Shown: positions 24,446 through 32,919 of the stretch, piece after piece
Layout: the number at the start of each line of letters is the position of its first letter
Position numbering within the stretch: position 1 is the stretch's first letter
Source: CAYVQU01 sp964453155
Lineage (GTDB): Bacteria; Chloroflexota; Anaerolineae; Anaerolineales; UBA11858
DNA length: 44,762 nt
Direction: 5' to 3'
Assembly (NCBI GenBank): GCA_964453155.1
Contig: CAYVQU010000020.1
Location: forward strand, 1 to 44,762
Program-made: the position numbers and the translations under genes
The notes under the pieces: generated by a model
The model's database searches: none
The model's input: only the letters and a program-made list of their open reading frames with translations
Told to the model about the DNA's origin: nothing

Positions 24446-24616
24446 AAGGATTAAATACTATTTAGATCAAAATAGTGATAATTAAGCTCAAAATTCAATC
24501 CAAATGATGTCAATTATCGAATTTGGATTGATGTGTGCGGTTTCGCAAAATTCAACCTAACACTGCGGTAGTTTTCGGAAAAATTTTGAAATGGAATCCA
24601 TCCCCTAGAAAATAAC
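24446..24616. other. Intergenic region without gene
   Basis: No coding signal is seen. TTCAATCCAAATGATG (24493 on) and CGAATTTGGATTGATG (24519 on) share an imperfect TTGGATT/AATCCAAA complementarity. The region holds the promoter of the membrane TIR gene, but none could be defined. Confidence 0.4.
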
Positions 24617-25750
24617 TCAGACCTGGAAGGTTTTCAAAACCTTCCAGGTCTTTTTTGCGATTGTTTCGGCTTCTGCCAACGTCAAAATATGGGTGTTTAG
24701 GATTAATCTCCCCCGAATGATTTCGGTCGCGATGGGCGAATTACCCTCCCATAACGCGCGTTGTAAACCCGGAATTGTAAAAGGGTGCCCGTCAACCAAG
24801 TCTACGGCTACCCGCGGGGTGATCGCTGGTTGAATGAACGGTTGGGTGGGGGTAAACGGAGTCACTCGTAGGCCCGGAATCGACCCCATTTCATCCAATA
24901 AATACGCGGCAATTTGGTCCCATTCTGCAAATCTGGCGGTTTCATCCTCAGCCAGATAGGCCTCCACCGCGGCCACCATCCCTGCGACGATCTCTTTCCC
25001 CGCCTTTAGCGGCCGCCCGATGACGTGTTCATGCGGCGCGGACTGCAACACAGCCAAATTGATTAAATCTTCACGCCCCACCATCAATCCGGAAGTCTGG
25101 GGGCCGCGTAAATCCTTGCTGCCGCTGAACAATACTAAATCGGCGCCGTGCTGAGCGAATGTCCATAAATTGCTTTTAGGCGGTAGTTCCGCCGCGGCAT
25201 CGACAATGACCGGAACCCCATACCGATGGGCGATTTCTAAAGTTTCCGGTAGTTTCAAAGACGCATCCAGCATATCCGCTTGCAAAAAATGAACCACCGC
25301 GGCGGTTTCTGCATCTAAGGCTGTTTCCAGGTCTACCGGCTGGGTGCGGATCGCATCTCCCACTTGAATCAGCGTAGCCCCGGCCATCGATATCGCCCGT
25401 TCAAACGGATTGCGATGACAGCACTGGATAATTACTTTATGTTTCTGGGGTGGTTGAGGTAATTTTGCCAGCGCGTCAGGTTGATCCCTAACCATACAGG
25501 ACGCGGTTGCCAAAGTGAGACCGGCGGCCGCGCCAGCGATCACGAGGGCGGCCTCTACCCCCAATACTTGCGCCAAATACGCACCCGCCTGGTGATGTAA
25601 TTCCTCTAACGGTACGAATTCCCCGGCCACAGCTTCCATTGCAGCCATAACTTCTGGCCGGGTGCGACAACCACCGAGTGACGTCATGGTACCGGTGGCG
25701 TTGATGACGGGGGTAACCCCTAACTTTTCAAAGAGATTTTGGTTTTCCAT
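24617..25750 (-). CDS. SelA/DgaE-like PLP-dependent enzyme (fold type I)
   Basis: A 377-residue cytoplasmic protein. The PLP lysine is K212 in LFSGSKDLRGPQTSGL and the cofactor aspartate is D184 in PVIVDAAAELPP. This set is shared by SelA and by D-glucosaminate-6-phosphate ammonia-lyase (DgaE)-type enzymes. It lacks the N-terminal extension of true SelA (about 460 residues), so a lyase or aminotransferase role on a sugar acid or amino acid is more likely than selenocysteine synthesis. The last codons (KTWKVLKTFQV-stop) are part of a 33-bp palindromic repeat, an odd feature discussed separately. It is downstream of the agmatinase gene on the same strand. Confidence 0.85.
   Translation of the reverse strand: MENQNLFEKLGVTPVINATGTMTSLGGCRTRPEVMAAMEAVAGEFVPLEELHHQAGAYLAQVLGVEAALVIAGAAAGLTLATASCMVRDQPDALAKLPQPPQKHKVIIQCCHRNPFERAISMAGATLIQVGDAIRTQPVDLETALDAETAAVVHFLQADMLDASLKLPETLEIAHRYGVPVIVDAAAELPPKSNLWTFAQHGADLVLFSGSKDLRGPQTSGLMVGREDLINLAVLQSAPHEHVIGRPLKAGKEIVAGMVAAVEAYLAEDETARFAEWDQIAAYLLDEMGSIPGLRVTPFTPTQPFIQPAITPRVAVDLVDGHPFTIPGLQRALWEGNSPIATEIIRGRLILNTHILTLAEAETIAKKTWKVLKTFQV
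24619..24651. repeat. 33-bp palindrome that forms the gene's 3' end
   Basis: AGACCTGGAAGGTTTT (24619-24634) and its exact complement (24636-24651) are separated by a single base. On the minus strand the repeat encodes the last residues of the PLP enzyme and its stop codon. On the plus strand it is followed by TTTTT, resembling a terminator for the opposite strand. Confidence 0.9.
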
Positions 25751-25784
25751 GCCGATTTTGTTTCAAAGGTTATCTGGTAAAACC

Positions 25785-25817
25785 AAGTGACAGCCACTTG
25801 AAAAGTGACTGTCACCT
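25785..25817. repeat. GTGACAG/CTGTCAC hairpin between agmatinase and PLP-enzyme genes
   Basis: AAGTGACAGCCACTT pairs with AAGTGACTGTCAC apart from one mismatch. It is related to the hairpin at 3226-3268. It lies in the 88-nt gap between two minus-strand genes and could limit read-through; the TTGGTTTTACC following on that strand is a weak T-run. Confidence 0.6.
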
Positions 25818-25838
25818 GCTGTTTTTTTATATTCGATC

Positions 25839-26789
25839 TCACCGTTTTTGCAGCGCCAGCAAAGACAAAAACTCAAACACTAAATTAGCCGCCAAAATCG
25901 AAGTAATATCACCATGATCATAGGGGGGGCTGACCTCCACCAGGTCAAAACCGACCAGGTTAAGCCGAGTTAAGCCCCGTACCAGTTGCAGCATTTGATA
26001 ACTCGTAAAACCGCCCACTTCAGGGGTGCCGGTGCCGGGGGCATAGGCCGGGTCAGCGGCGTCGATGTCGAGCGAGATGTAGGTTGGGCGGTTTCCCACC
26101 GTTTCACGGATGACCTGGATTACGGCTGGAATCCCCATTTCAAAAGCCTGATCAACTGTGATCACCTGGGTACCGAGTTTTCGGGCAATATCCAGGTCGT
26201 CTGGTCCGCTGGTTGAGCCCCGAATCCCGACCTGAATGTAAGCCTCCGTATCAATCAAACCGGCTTCAATCGCCCGCCGAAACGGGGTGCCGTGGCTGTA
26301 GGGTTGAGCGGTGAATTCTTGATCCCAGGTATCGGGATGTGAATCAAAGTGGACCACGGCCACCGGACCAAATTTTTCGGCGTGTGCCTGCAGCAAGGGA
26401 TAAGTCACCGAATGGTCACCGCCCAAAGCAACCACGGTCGTATTGGAGGCTAAAACGGCCCCAACTTCAGCCTGAATATTTTGGATTGTGGCGCGAATAT
26501 CGACGGGGATTACATCGACATCACCGTAGTCAACGATTTTCAATTCATCCGCGGGGGCACATTTCAGGATCTGGTTGTGGCCCCATAATAAGAGCGAAGC
26601 CTCCCGAATTTTGCGCGGCCCAAACCGAGTTCCACCCCGATAACTGGTTCCACTGTCAAAGGGGATTCCCATGATCGCAACCTCTTCAGCAGCTAAGTCT
26701 CGGCAGGGTGCTTGCCGCATAAAAGATGGCAAACCCGCAAAAGGTTCCAGGTTTGATCCCAGGGCTGGATTAGTTGATTTCTGTGTCAT
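25839..26789 (-). CDS. Agmatinase/ureohydrolase family protein
   Basis: A 316-residue binuclear-Mn hydrolase of the arginase/agmatinase superfamily. Metal ligands are visible: H126 (GGDHS), D149-x-H151-x-D153 (HFDSHPD), and D241-x-D243 with D246 (LDIDAADPAYAPGTGTPE). SHGTPFRRA at 166-173 favours the agmatinase/guanidino-acid branch over arginase. It releases urea from a guanidino substrate such as agmatine, guanidinobutyrate or guanidine. The DIDAADPA core differs slightly from the usual DVDVLDPA. It is probably co-transcribed with the PLP enzyme 88 nt downstream. Confidence 0.9.
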   Translation of the reverse strand: MTQKSTNPALGSNLEPFAGLPSFMRQAPCRDLAAEEVAIMGIPFDSGTSYRGGTRFGPRKIREASLLLWGHNQILKCAPADELKIVDYGDVDVIPVDIRATIQNIQAEVGAVLASNTTVVALGGDHSVTYPLLQAHAEKFGPVAVVHFDSHPDTWDQEFTAQPYSHGTPFRRAIEAGLIDTEAYIQVGIRGSTSGPDDLDIARKLGTQVITVDQAFEMGIPAVIQVIRETVGNRPTYISLDIDAADPAYAPGTGTPEVGGFTSYQMLQLVRGLTRLNLVGFDLVEVSPPYDHGDITSILAANLVFEFLSLLALQKR

Positions 26790-26940
26790 CTTTACCTCGC
26801 TCCGTATTTATGGAATTCTACCCGTCGATTTTACCTGATCTTGCCTTAGACGGCGGAACTCTGGTTGGTATTTCAACGTCATATGGCATAAGTGCCGACG
26901 GTGTGTGCTTAAATCCTAAACTTACAAGATTTACTGTCAC

Positions 26941-27010
26941 GCCTGAGCAGATTTTGGTTTGAACCTGCTTTTTGTTTTCAAATACTTACCGAAATCTACT
27001 GAACAGCTGT
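26941..27010. repeat. Dispersed 'CCTGAGCAGATTTYGGTTTGA' repeat, copy 2
   Basis: GCCTGAGCAGATTTTGGTTT and ACCGAAATCTACTGAACAG are imperfect inverted arms. The preceding GACGGTGTGTGCTTAAATC and CAAGATTTACTGTCAC are a decayed form of the hairpin that precedes copy 1, so both copies derive from one larger unit of about 110 bp. Confidence 0.7.
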
Positions 27011-27055
27011 TTTTGGAGTTGCGTCAGACGCCAACTCATTGTAAACTGATATTAA

Positions 27056-27204
27056 TAACTGATGTTACGCATTGTTGAGAAAATATGCTTGAAAATTCAC
27101 CCTGAGTAGCGCTAGCGTATCGAAGGGTGAATTTTTGGACGACCCGCACCCTTCGATACGGTCCTGTGGACCTACTCAGGATGCTTCGTGCGTAACATCA
27201 GTTA
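27056..27204. mobile_element. MITE-like element with perfect 16-bp terminal inverted repeats
   Basis: TAACTGATGTTACGCA (27056-27071) is the exact reverse complement of TGCGTAACATCAGTTA (27189-27204). Inside, CACCCTGAGTAGCG...CGAAGGGTGAA and CACCCTTCGATACGG...CTACTCAGGATG form a second inverted pair. No transposase is encoded in 149 bp. The right end is 27 nt before the lipoprotein start codon, so it could supply promoter or untranslated leader sequence. No clear target-site duplication can be stated. Confidence 0.7.
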
Positions 27205-27231
27205 ATAAGGAAACGAAAGCGAGAAACCTGT

Positions 27232-28440
27232 ATGAAGAATTATCGCCTATTAGTTTTGTTGCTAGGATTGTTGGCCTTGACGGCCTGTAATATGCCCCGC
27301 CCCACTTCAACTGGGGAAGATCCGGGCCTGATTCACACTATCGCGGCCATGACGGTCGAAGCTCAACTAACATTGGACGCGGCTATTGAACAACCTGGGC
27401 AACCGGGAGGGCAACAACCCGAACCCGGCCAACCCGAGGCTCCGACTGCTACTTTTACGCCTACGAACACGCCATTATCCACCAATACGCCCGCCCCTGT
27501 GTGGACCAATACGCCCGCCCCCACTGCCACCAAAACGCCCATCCCCTGTGATCACATCACTTGGGGCAAAGATGTCACGATCCCGGATGGCACTGAACTG
27601 GTTCCAGGGGAAGTGTTTACCAAAACCTGGCGGCTCAAAAATACCGGTTCCTGCACCTGGACTTCGGGATATGCTTTAATCTTTGATTCCGGCGATCGGA
27701 TGGGCGCGCCCGATTCGCTAAAACTCACCTCCGACACCGTCGCCCCCGGCCAAGAGTATGATATTTCAGTTGTTCTAACCGCGCCTGATGACCCTGGCGA
27801 TTACCGCGGCAACTTTAAATTGCGGAATCCCTTTGATGTAATTTTTGGGTTGGGTAATACCTCAGATCCGTTTTATGTTGATATCAATATCCCTGAACGG
27901 ACCGGTGTGATGTATGATTTTTTGGCTGGCGCGGATGAAGCTGAGTGGGGTTCAGGGGCTGGGGATGTTGATTTTGCGCCCCCCGGGGATACAGATATTA
28001 ATTATGCCGGGGCTGAAGATGATCCAAATGGTTTCGTAAATGCCCTTAGAGATCAAAAACTTGAAGATGGGGATGTTTCTGGAGTTATTCTCAAAACTTA
28101 CCCAAAGCAGGAAAATAACGGCTATATTGTTGGCCGTTTCCCAGTTTACAAAGTTGGGGCTGGCGATTACATCAAAGGCCGGTTAGGGTTATTTGCCGGT
28201 GATTCCGGTTGCGCCGGCGGCGATGTGATTTTCGAGATTCACTATACTTTAGGAGATGACCAAGGCAGCCTGACCAAACTCGGTGATTGGAATGAAACCT
28301 GTGATGGTGATCTTACCAAAATCAATTTTGATCTCAATGCAGTCAAAGGGAAATCGGTTCGTTTTTATCTGGTCATAAGAGCCAATGGCGATTTTACGAA
28401 CGATTATGCCATTTGGTCATCTCTGGGTGTTTTTCGTTAA
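27232..28440 (+). CDS. Lipoprotein with Thr/Pro linker and NBR1-type Ig-like domain
   Basis: A 402-residue exported lipoprotein: signal peptide and lipobox LTAC with C19, then a Pro/Gln and Thr/Pro-rich linker (about 55-105, repeated TNTPAP units). An Ig-like domain of the NBR1/N_BRCA1_IG type follows (about 110-220; TKTWRLKNTGSCTW...PDDPGDYRGNFKLRNP). The C-terminal 180 residues form a beta-rich domain of unknown family (GYIVGRFPVYKVGAGDYIKG). Location is the outer face of the cell membrane. NBR1-Ig domains with such linkers are frequent in Chloroflexota secreted proteins. Function unknown; binding is likely. Confidence 0.85.
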   Translation: MKNYRLLVLLLGLLALTACNMPRPTSTGEDPGLIHTIAAMTVEAQLTLDAAIEQPGQPGGQQPEPGQPEAPTATFTPTNTPLSTNTPAPVWTNTPAPTATKTPIPCDHITWGKDVTIPDGTELVPGEVFTKTWRLKNTGSCTWTSGYALIFDSGDRMGAPDSLKLTSDTVAPGQEYDISVVLTAPDDPGDYRGNFKLRNPFDVIFGLGNTSDPFYVDINIPERTGVMYDFLAGADEAEWGSGAGDVDFAPPGDTDINYAGAEDDPNGFVNALRDQKLEDGDVSGVILKTYPKQENNGYIVGRFPVYKVGAGDYIKGRLGLFAGDSGCAGGDVIFEIHYTLGDDQGSLTKLGDWNETCDGDLTKINFDLNAVKGKSVRFYLVIRANGDFTNDYAIWSSLGVFR

Positions 28441-28463
28441 TTTTCCATTTAGAAAAGTAGCTC

Positions 28464-28497
28464 AACCTCCCGAAGTTCTTTCTTCGGGAGGTTTTGT
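28464..28497 (+). terminator. Rho-independent terminator
   Basis: AACCTCCCGAAG (28464-28475) pairs perfectly with CTTCGGGAGGTT (28482-28493) around a 6-nt loop, followed by TTGTTAT. It lies 24 nt after the lipoprotein stop codon. Confidence 0.88.
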
Positions 28498-28617
28498 TAT
28501 ATTGCAGTATTTATAGCTTCGGGATGTTTGGCTGCAACTTTCCCGGCAACATTGGCAAGGATCCCAGTTCCTTCTGGAGAAGTGGTATCATTTTCCCTGA
28601 TCCTGAAGAAGAATAAT

Positions 28618-29082
28618 ATGACAGATTGGACGACCAAACTTAACGCACAACCATTTCGTACCTTTCCGGGATTGTTCTCAACCCTGGATGTTCCTGAGAT
28701 TGATCAAATCAAGGGGCAATATCAGGGTTCATTTGTCGGTCCCCGATGGTTACGGAGCGCGGCTGGTCCGGCATTGGTGCTCAGTGGTTTGGGCGGTTGG
28801 TGGGGGAAACACTTCAAGGGTGATGGTACCGCAATGAACCTCGTACAGCACTCCGATCAGCTTGAGCCCAGTTTCCCAATGACATTGGTGCCAGTCACTT
28901 CGGTGATCGATGGCCGCACCGGCCTGGCATTGAATTATGGCGCTGAGAATCCCTTCCCCTGGCCACATATTGTGGATGAGCTCCGCCGCTTAGACCAGAA
29001 ATCACTCCTGGGAATGACCTACGTCAACACCCAACCTTTACAAAAATTAGCCTTTCCATTTCTGTTGGAATACCAGGAGTAA
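28618..29082 (+). CDS. Small protein resembling GXWXG/DUF4334 family
   Basis: A 154-residue protein starting at ATG 28618 (MTDWTTKLNAQPF); an earlier in-frame ATG at 28528 lies close behind the terminator and lacks support. The pattern IDQIKGQYQGSFVGP near residue 30 and SLLGMTYVN near 140 recall the GXWXG/DUF4334 fold, but the match is loose. Its stop codon is 3 nt before the start of the GMC oxidoreductase, so both are almost surely one operon and probably act on the same lipid-like substrate. Otherwise unknown. Confidence 0.65.
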   Translation: MTDWTTKLNAQPFRTFPGLFSTLDVPEIDQIKGQYQGSFVGPRWLRSAAGPALVLSGLGGWWGKHFKGDGTAMNLVQHSDQLEPSFPMTLVPVTSVIDGRTGLALNYGAENPFPWPHIVDELRRLDQKSLLGMTYVNTQPLQKLAFPFLLEYQE

Positions 29083-29085
29083 TCC

Positions 29086-30657
29086 ATGGATTATGATGTC
29101 ATCGTGATCGGATCGGGCTTTGGGGGCAGTGTGGCCGCTTTACGGCTGGCTGAGAAGGGCTATCGCGTTGGTGTGGTTGAAATGGGACGCAGGATCACGC
29201 GGGCAGATATGGCGGCCGCGACCAAGTCGCCTTTAGCTTTATTTTGGATGCCTGGCCTGGGAATGAAAGGATTTTTCACCCAGCGGTTTTTCAAACATGT
29301 CAACATTGTGGGTGGCGTGGGCGTTGGGGGTGGCAGCCTGGTGTACGCCGCGGTCTTACTCGAACCTAAATCGGGCTTTTACGCCGATCCCGCCTGGAGC
29401 CAGATGGGGATTGATTGGCAAGCAGAACTACAGCCCCATTATCAAACCGCCGCGCATATGCTGGGGGTTACCCCCTGTCCCACGGTTCACATCCAGGATG
29501 AGTTTTTAGCGCAAACTGCCGCCCAATTAAACGCCACAGATTCATTCGGTCCCGTTCCCCTGGGGATTTATTTTGGCTCGCCAACCGAAGAAACCCCCGA
29601 TCCTTACTTCGAGGGCGCAGGCCCAGCACGGACCGGCTGTACCTCCTGTGGGTCTTGTCTGGCAGGTTGTGAGCCGGGCGCTAAAAACGCTCTCGATAAA
29701 AATTATCTCTATTTGGCTGAGAAGTTAGGGACAGAGATATTGCCCCTACGGAAAGTGACCCAAATTCGCCCGGCCGCAGGGGGGTATGAAATTGAGATGA
29801 TTCATCCCCTAAAACCCGCTCACAAATACGCCCCGCTACGGGCAGAAAAAATCGTTTTAGCCGCCGGGGTTTTGGGTACGCTGGAACTCCTTTTTCGCGG
29901 TCGCGAAGTTGGTACGCTCCCGCACCTTTCGCCTATATTGGGGCAGCGGGTCCGGACCAATTCAGAGGCCATTGTGGGGGTACTCTCCCAAGATAAAGAA
30001 ATTGATTTAACCACCGGTCCTGCAATTTCATCGGATTTTCATCTCGGTGACCATACTCACGTAACTCAAAATCGATTGCCGCCCAGCTATTGGTTCATGA
30101 AACTCTATTCAGGGCCGCTGGTCGCCGGAGGGCATCCGCTGAAACGCGCCCTCAAAACCCTCTGGCATTTTTTGCGCCATCCCATTCAATCAACCGCCTC
30201 GTTCCGGGTCTTTCGCAACTGGCATAAACGGATTTCGCTGCTCTCTATCATGCAGAATCTTGATAATCAGATGGCGTTCACCTGGGGACGGGGTTTCTTC
30301 AGCGGATTTAAACCGGGGCTGCAATCGGCGACGCCCAGCGGGAAGTCAACCCCAGCTTATATCCCGGAGGCCAATCGGGCTGCGCAGACCTACGCCAAAG
30401 TGTCTGGTGGCATCCCGCACAACTCTTTATTGGAGAGTGTGCTCAATATGTCGGTTACGGCCCACATCCTGGGCGGCTGTCCGATCGGTGCCAATCGCGA
30501 TGAAGGCGTTATCGACCAGCGGCAGGAAGTTTTTGGTTATCCCGGCCTATATGTGGTCGATGGCGCGGCCATCCCCGCCAATGTGGGCGTGAATCCCAGC
30601 CTGACGATCACCGCCTTGGCTGAACGCGCTTTAAGCCAGATTGCTCCCAAAGAATGA
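29086..30657 (+). CDS. GMC-family oxidoreductase, cholesterol-oxidase type
   Basis: A 523-residue FAD enzyme. The dinucleotide fold is at 7-15 (VIGSGFGGS), VGGVGVGGGSLVYA is the second FAD contact, and C-terminal HILGGCPIGAN with DGAAIPANVGVNPSLTITALAER complete the GMC signature. A four-cysteine cluster, C185-x2-C188-x2-C191-x3-C195 (GCTSCGSCLAGC), occurs before KNALDKNYLYLAE; it suggests an Fe-S centre or zinc, as in some bacterial cholesterol-oxidase-like proteins. It would oxidise an alcohol, possibly a sterol or hopanoid-like compound. Co-translated with the small gene upstream. Confidence 0.9.
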   Translation: MDYDVIVIGSGFGGSVAALRLAEKGYRVGVVEMGRRITRADMAAATKSPLALFWMPGLGMKGFFTQRFFKHVNIVGGVGVGGGSLVYAAVLLEPKSGFYADPAWSQMGIDWQAELQPHYQTAAHMLGVTPCPTVHIQDEFLAQTAAQLNATDSFGPVPLGIYFGSPTEETPDPYFEGAGPARTGCTSCGSCLAGCEPGAKNALDKNYLYLAEKLGTEILPLRKVTQIRPAAGGYEIEMIHPLKPAHKYAPLRAEKIVLAAGVLGTLELLFRGREVGTLPHLSPILGQRVRTNSEAIVGVLSQDKEIDLTTGPAISSDFHLGDHTHVTQNRLPPSYWFMKLYSGPLVAGGHPLKRALKTLWHFLRHPIQSTASFRVFRNWHKRISLLSIMQNLDNQMAFTWGRGFFSGFKPGLQSATPSGKSTPAYIPEANRAAQTYAKVSGGIPHNSLLESVLNMSVTAHILGGCPIGANRDEGVIDQRQEVFGYPGLYVVDGAAIPANVGVNPSLTITALAERALSQIAPKE

Positions 30658-30768
30658 TGATGATTCGCCAGTGATGTCAAAATACGGTAAAATCAGAAAA
30701 TCGGTTCATTGCTAGGATTAAAGTACCAGACCACAATCATGGCAAAAAATCCCAATCGAGGGTGAAAA

Positions 30769-31494
30769 ATGAGCAAAAAAGAATCCCCCAAAGATGTCAT
30801 TGAGGCCTATCGTCGCCAACAAGCCCGATCCCAACGGGCACCTAAAATCATCCTTTTTATCGCGAGTATCCTCATTATTGGGGTGGCAGGTTTCATTATT
30901 TTCTATGTCGCCCAGGGAAACACGCCTGATATTTCACTTTCGATGATCACGAACATTTTCGCGTCGAAAACACCCACAGCCACCCCTACCGCGACGCCCA
31001 CCCCGGTCACACCTTCACCCACGCCAACCGAAACCCCGACCATCACCCTAACCCCCACGGTCCCCGGGCCGTTCATTTACACGGTTCAAGAAGGGGATAA
31101 TATGTTCCAGATTGCCCTGGATAATGAAATTGATATCCTGGTCTTGATCGAAGCCAATCGTGAACGTTTGGGGCTGGACCCGGCCAACCCGGTGATCAAA
31201 GTTGGCGATGAGCTGCTCATCCCGCCGCCAGGCACCCTATTATCAACCCCCACCCCGCTGCCCGAAGGGCTACCCGTCGGTACTCAAATTGAGTATACGG
31301 TCCAACCTGGCGACACCATCGCCCTAATCGCGGTCGAATATAACAGCACTGTGGAGAGCATTTTAGAAGAAAATGGAATTGAGGACGCCAACGCCATTTT
31401 TGTGGGGCAATCCCTCATCATCCGGGTAAATCTGGTCACCCCAGTACCGACCGCAACCGAAGACCCCAACGCTTCACCGACACCTACAGAATAA
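30769..31494 (+). CDS. Membrane-anchored double LysM protein
   Basis: A 241-residue protein: cytoplasmic charged N-terminus, one transmembrane helix at about 26-48, a Thr/Pro linker (67-100, TPTATPTATPTP), LysM 1 at about 103-152 (YTVQEGDNMFQIA) and LysM 2 at about 176-220 (YTVQPGDTIALIA), then a second TPT-rich tail. It should bind peptidoglycan or related glycan outside the membrane. GAGGGTGA precedes the ATG. It is a single gene ended by a clear terminator. Confidence 0.9.
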   Translation: MSKKESPKDVIEAYRRQQARSQRAPKIILFIASILIIGVAGFIIFYVAQGNTPDISLSMITNIFASKTPTATPTATPTPVTPSPTPTETPTITLTPTVPGPFIYTVQEGDNMFQIALDNEIDILVLIEANRERLGLDPANPVIKVGDELLIPPPGTLLSTPTPLPEGLPVGTQIEYTVQPGDTIALIAVEYNSTVESILEENGIEDANAIFVGQSLIIRVNLVTPVPTATEDPNASPTPTE

Positions 31495-31508
31495 GACACA
31501 AGATATGC

Positions 31509-31545
31509 AAAAGCCCTGTAGTTCCCATGCTACGGGGCTTTTTTC
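31509..31545 (+). terminator. Rho-independent terminator of the LysM gene
   Basis: AAAAGCCCTGTAG (31509-31521) pairs with CTACGGGGCTTTT (31530-31542; one G-U) around an 8-nt loop and is followed by TT-C. Confidence 0.85.
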
Positions 31546-31552
31546 TTGAGTC

Positions 31553-31603
31553 AACTACAGATACCCGCAGATGAACGCCAATTAAATGCATTTATCTGTA
31601 GTT
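31553..31603. repeat. 11-bp inverted repeat of the 'CAGATACCCGCAGATGAACGC' type
   Basis: AACTACAGATA (31553-31563) and TATCTGTAGTT (31593-31603) are exact complements around a loop that includes CCCGCAGATGAACGCC. Only one copy was seen here. Confidence 0.65.
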
Positions 31604-31630
31604 TTAAGCAGATTCTTATGTATTTTAATT

Positions 31631-31774
31631 ACGTCATTGCGAGGATGCCCTTCGACAAGCTCAGGACTAACTCCGCCAAGGAAGCAATCTGCTAGACCGG
31701 CATTCAGACTGCTTCGCTCCGCCCGAACGGCCAAACGTGTTTGGCTAGGTTCGGACGCTCGCAGTAACGTTAAT
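31631..31774. repeat. Dispersed 'CGTCATTGCGAGG' repeat, copy 1
   Basis: ACGTCATTGCGAGGATGCCC and the complementary end GCAGTAACGTTAAT bound a unit containing AAGCAATCTGCTAGAC and CAGACTGCTTCGCT inner arms. Copies: 42231-42312, 44313-44418, 44488-44609. It lies between the LysM gene and the convergent queG gene. Confidence 0.8.
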
Positions 31775-31797
31775 TTCAGCCACTTTCCAATAAATAC

Positions 31798-32919
31798 TTA
31801 TTCCAAAGCAGCCCGAATTTCAGCCAGAACTTGTGGATCGGTCTCGGTTTTTGCCGCGGTTTGTAAGGCCGCTTGAACGACAGTTCCACCGACTTGACCC
31901 AGTGCCCAGGCCGCATGGGCTCGGATCAGGGGTTCGAAATCTTGCAAGGCAGTTATCAGGGCGGGAATGTCATTCTGATCAGGCTGATTGCCGAGACGGA
32001 CGGCAATATTCCGGAGATAACCGCGGCGCTTGGTCCGTTTGACCGGGCTGCCCTTAAATTTGCGATTGAATTCCTGGGGGGTGAGTTTCAACTCATCTGC
32101 TGGCTTTTCAGGGGGGAGGCCCGGCCGGGGCTCAAAAGCTGGGTCGGGGGTCTGACCGGCAAATTTCTGGTTCCAGGGGCAAACTTGTTGACATATATCA
32201 CACCCAAAAATCCAGGTGTCAAATTCTGAGCGCAATTCTGTGGGGAGAAATCCCTTGTGCTCGATTGTTAGATACGAAATACAGCGATTGGCATCAATTG
32301 TCCGCTCTGGCAAAATACAGTTGGTGGGGCAGGCTGTGAGGCAGCGGGTACAGGTGCCACAGTGATCGGTGGTGATGGGGGCGTCAATCGCCAGTTTGAT
32401 CCCTAGCAGAATTTCTGCCAACAAAAAGTAGGATCCCATCTGGGGATTGATCAGACAGGTGTTTTTGCCAATCCAGCCTAGTCCGGCCCGTTGGGCCAGT
32501 TCCCGCTCCAAAATTGGGCCGGTGTCAGTGTACCAGCGATTGGGAACTGCGTGCCCCACTTGGTCTTCAATAAAGGCTACAATCGCCTGCAGGCGCTCGG
32601 GGAGAACGTTGTGGTAATCGTCCCCTAGGGCATAGGCAGCAACGCCCTCGGAACTCGAAGAAGGCGGAGGGTACGCGATCCCCAGCACCAAAATGGACTC
32701 ACATTCAGGTAAGATCAATTTGGGGTCCGTCCGACGTTGACGGGCCCGATCGGTGGCCATCCAGCCCATCTCGGCCTGATGACCTTGCACAATCCAATTG
32801 GCATAGACGTCTAAATGGGGCGGAGCGGCGGGGGTTGTAACCCCCACCAATTGAAATCCTAATTCATGAGCCCGGGCCTTAACCTGGCTCGTGAGCTGGC
32901 GAATATTTAGCGTCGACAT
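31798..32919 (-). CDS. queG: Epoxyqueuosine reductase
   Basis: A 373-residue cytoplasmic, cobalamin-dependent [4Fe-4S] enzyme of queuosine tRNA modification. The two iron-sulfur motifs are CGTCTRCLTACPTNCI and the later CDICQQVCPWN segment. The N-terminal part has the cobalamin-binding DTGPILERELAQRAGLGWIGKNT stretch (split about 155-180), and the C-terminal end has a HEAT-like repeat (AHAAWALGQVGG). It reduces epoxyqueuosine to queuosine in tRNA. Its start overlaps the end of the alpha/beta hydrolase gene by 13 nt, so the two are coupled. Confidence 0.95.
   Translation of the reverse strand: MSTLNIRQLTSQVKARAHELGFQLVGVTTPAAPPHLDVYANWIVQGHQAEMGWMATDRARQRRTDPKLILPECESILVLGIAYPPPSSSSEGVAAYALGDDYHNVLPERLQAIVAFIEDQVGHAVPNRWYTDTGPILERELAQRAGLGWIGKNTCLINPQMGSYFLLAEILLGIKLAIDAPITTDHCGTCTRCLTACPTNCILPERTIDANRCISYLTIEHKGFLPTELRSEFDTWIFGCDICQQVCPWNQKFAGQTPDPAFEPRPGLPPEKPADELKLTPQEFNRKFKGSPVKRTKRRGYLRNIAVRLGNQPDQNDIPALITALQDFEPLIRAHAAWALGQVGGTVVQAALQTAAKTETDPQVLAEIRAALE

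Noticed and set aside
24617..25750. SelA-like enzyme as the true selenocysteine synthase for the nearby selenoprotein
   Set aside because: The protein is about 80 residues shorter than SelA and lacks its N-terminal tRNA-binding region. DgaE-like enzymes share the same PLP motif, and no selB or selC is adjacent.
26774..26962. 62-codon plus-strand frame
   Set aside because: It overlaps the agmatinase start and then runs into a dispersed repeat, with no family signal.
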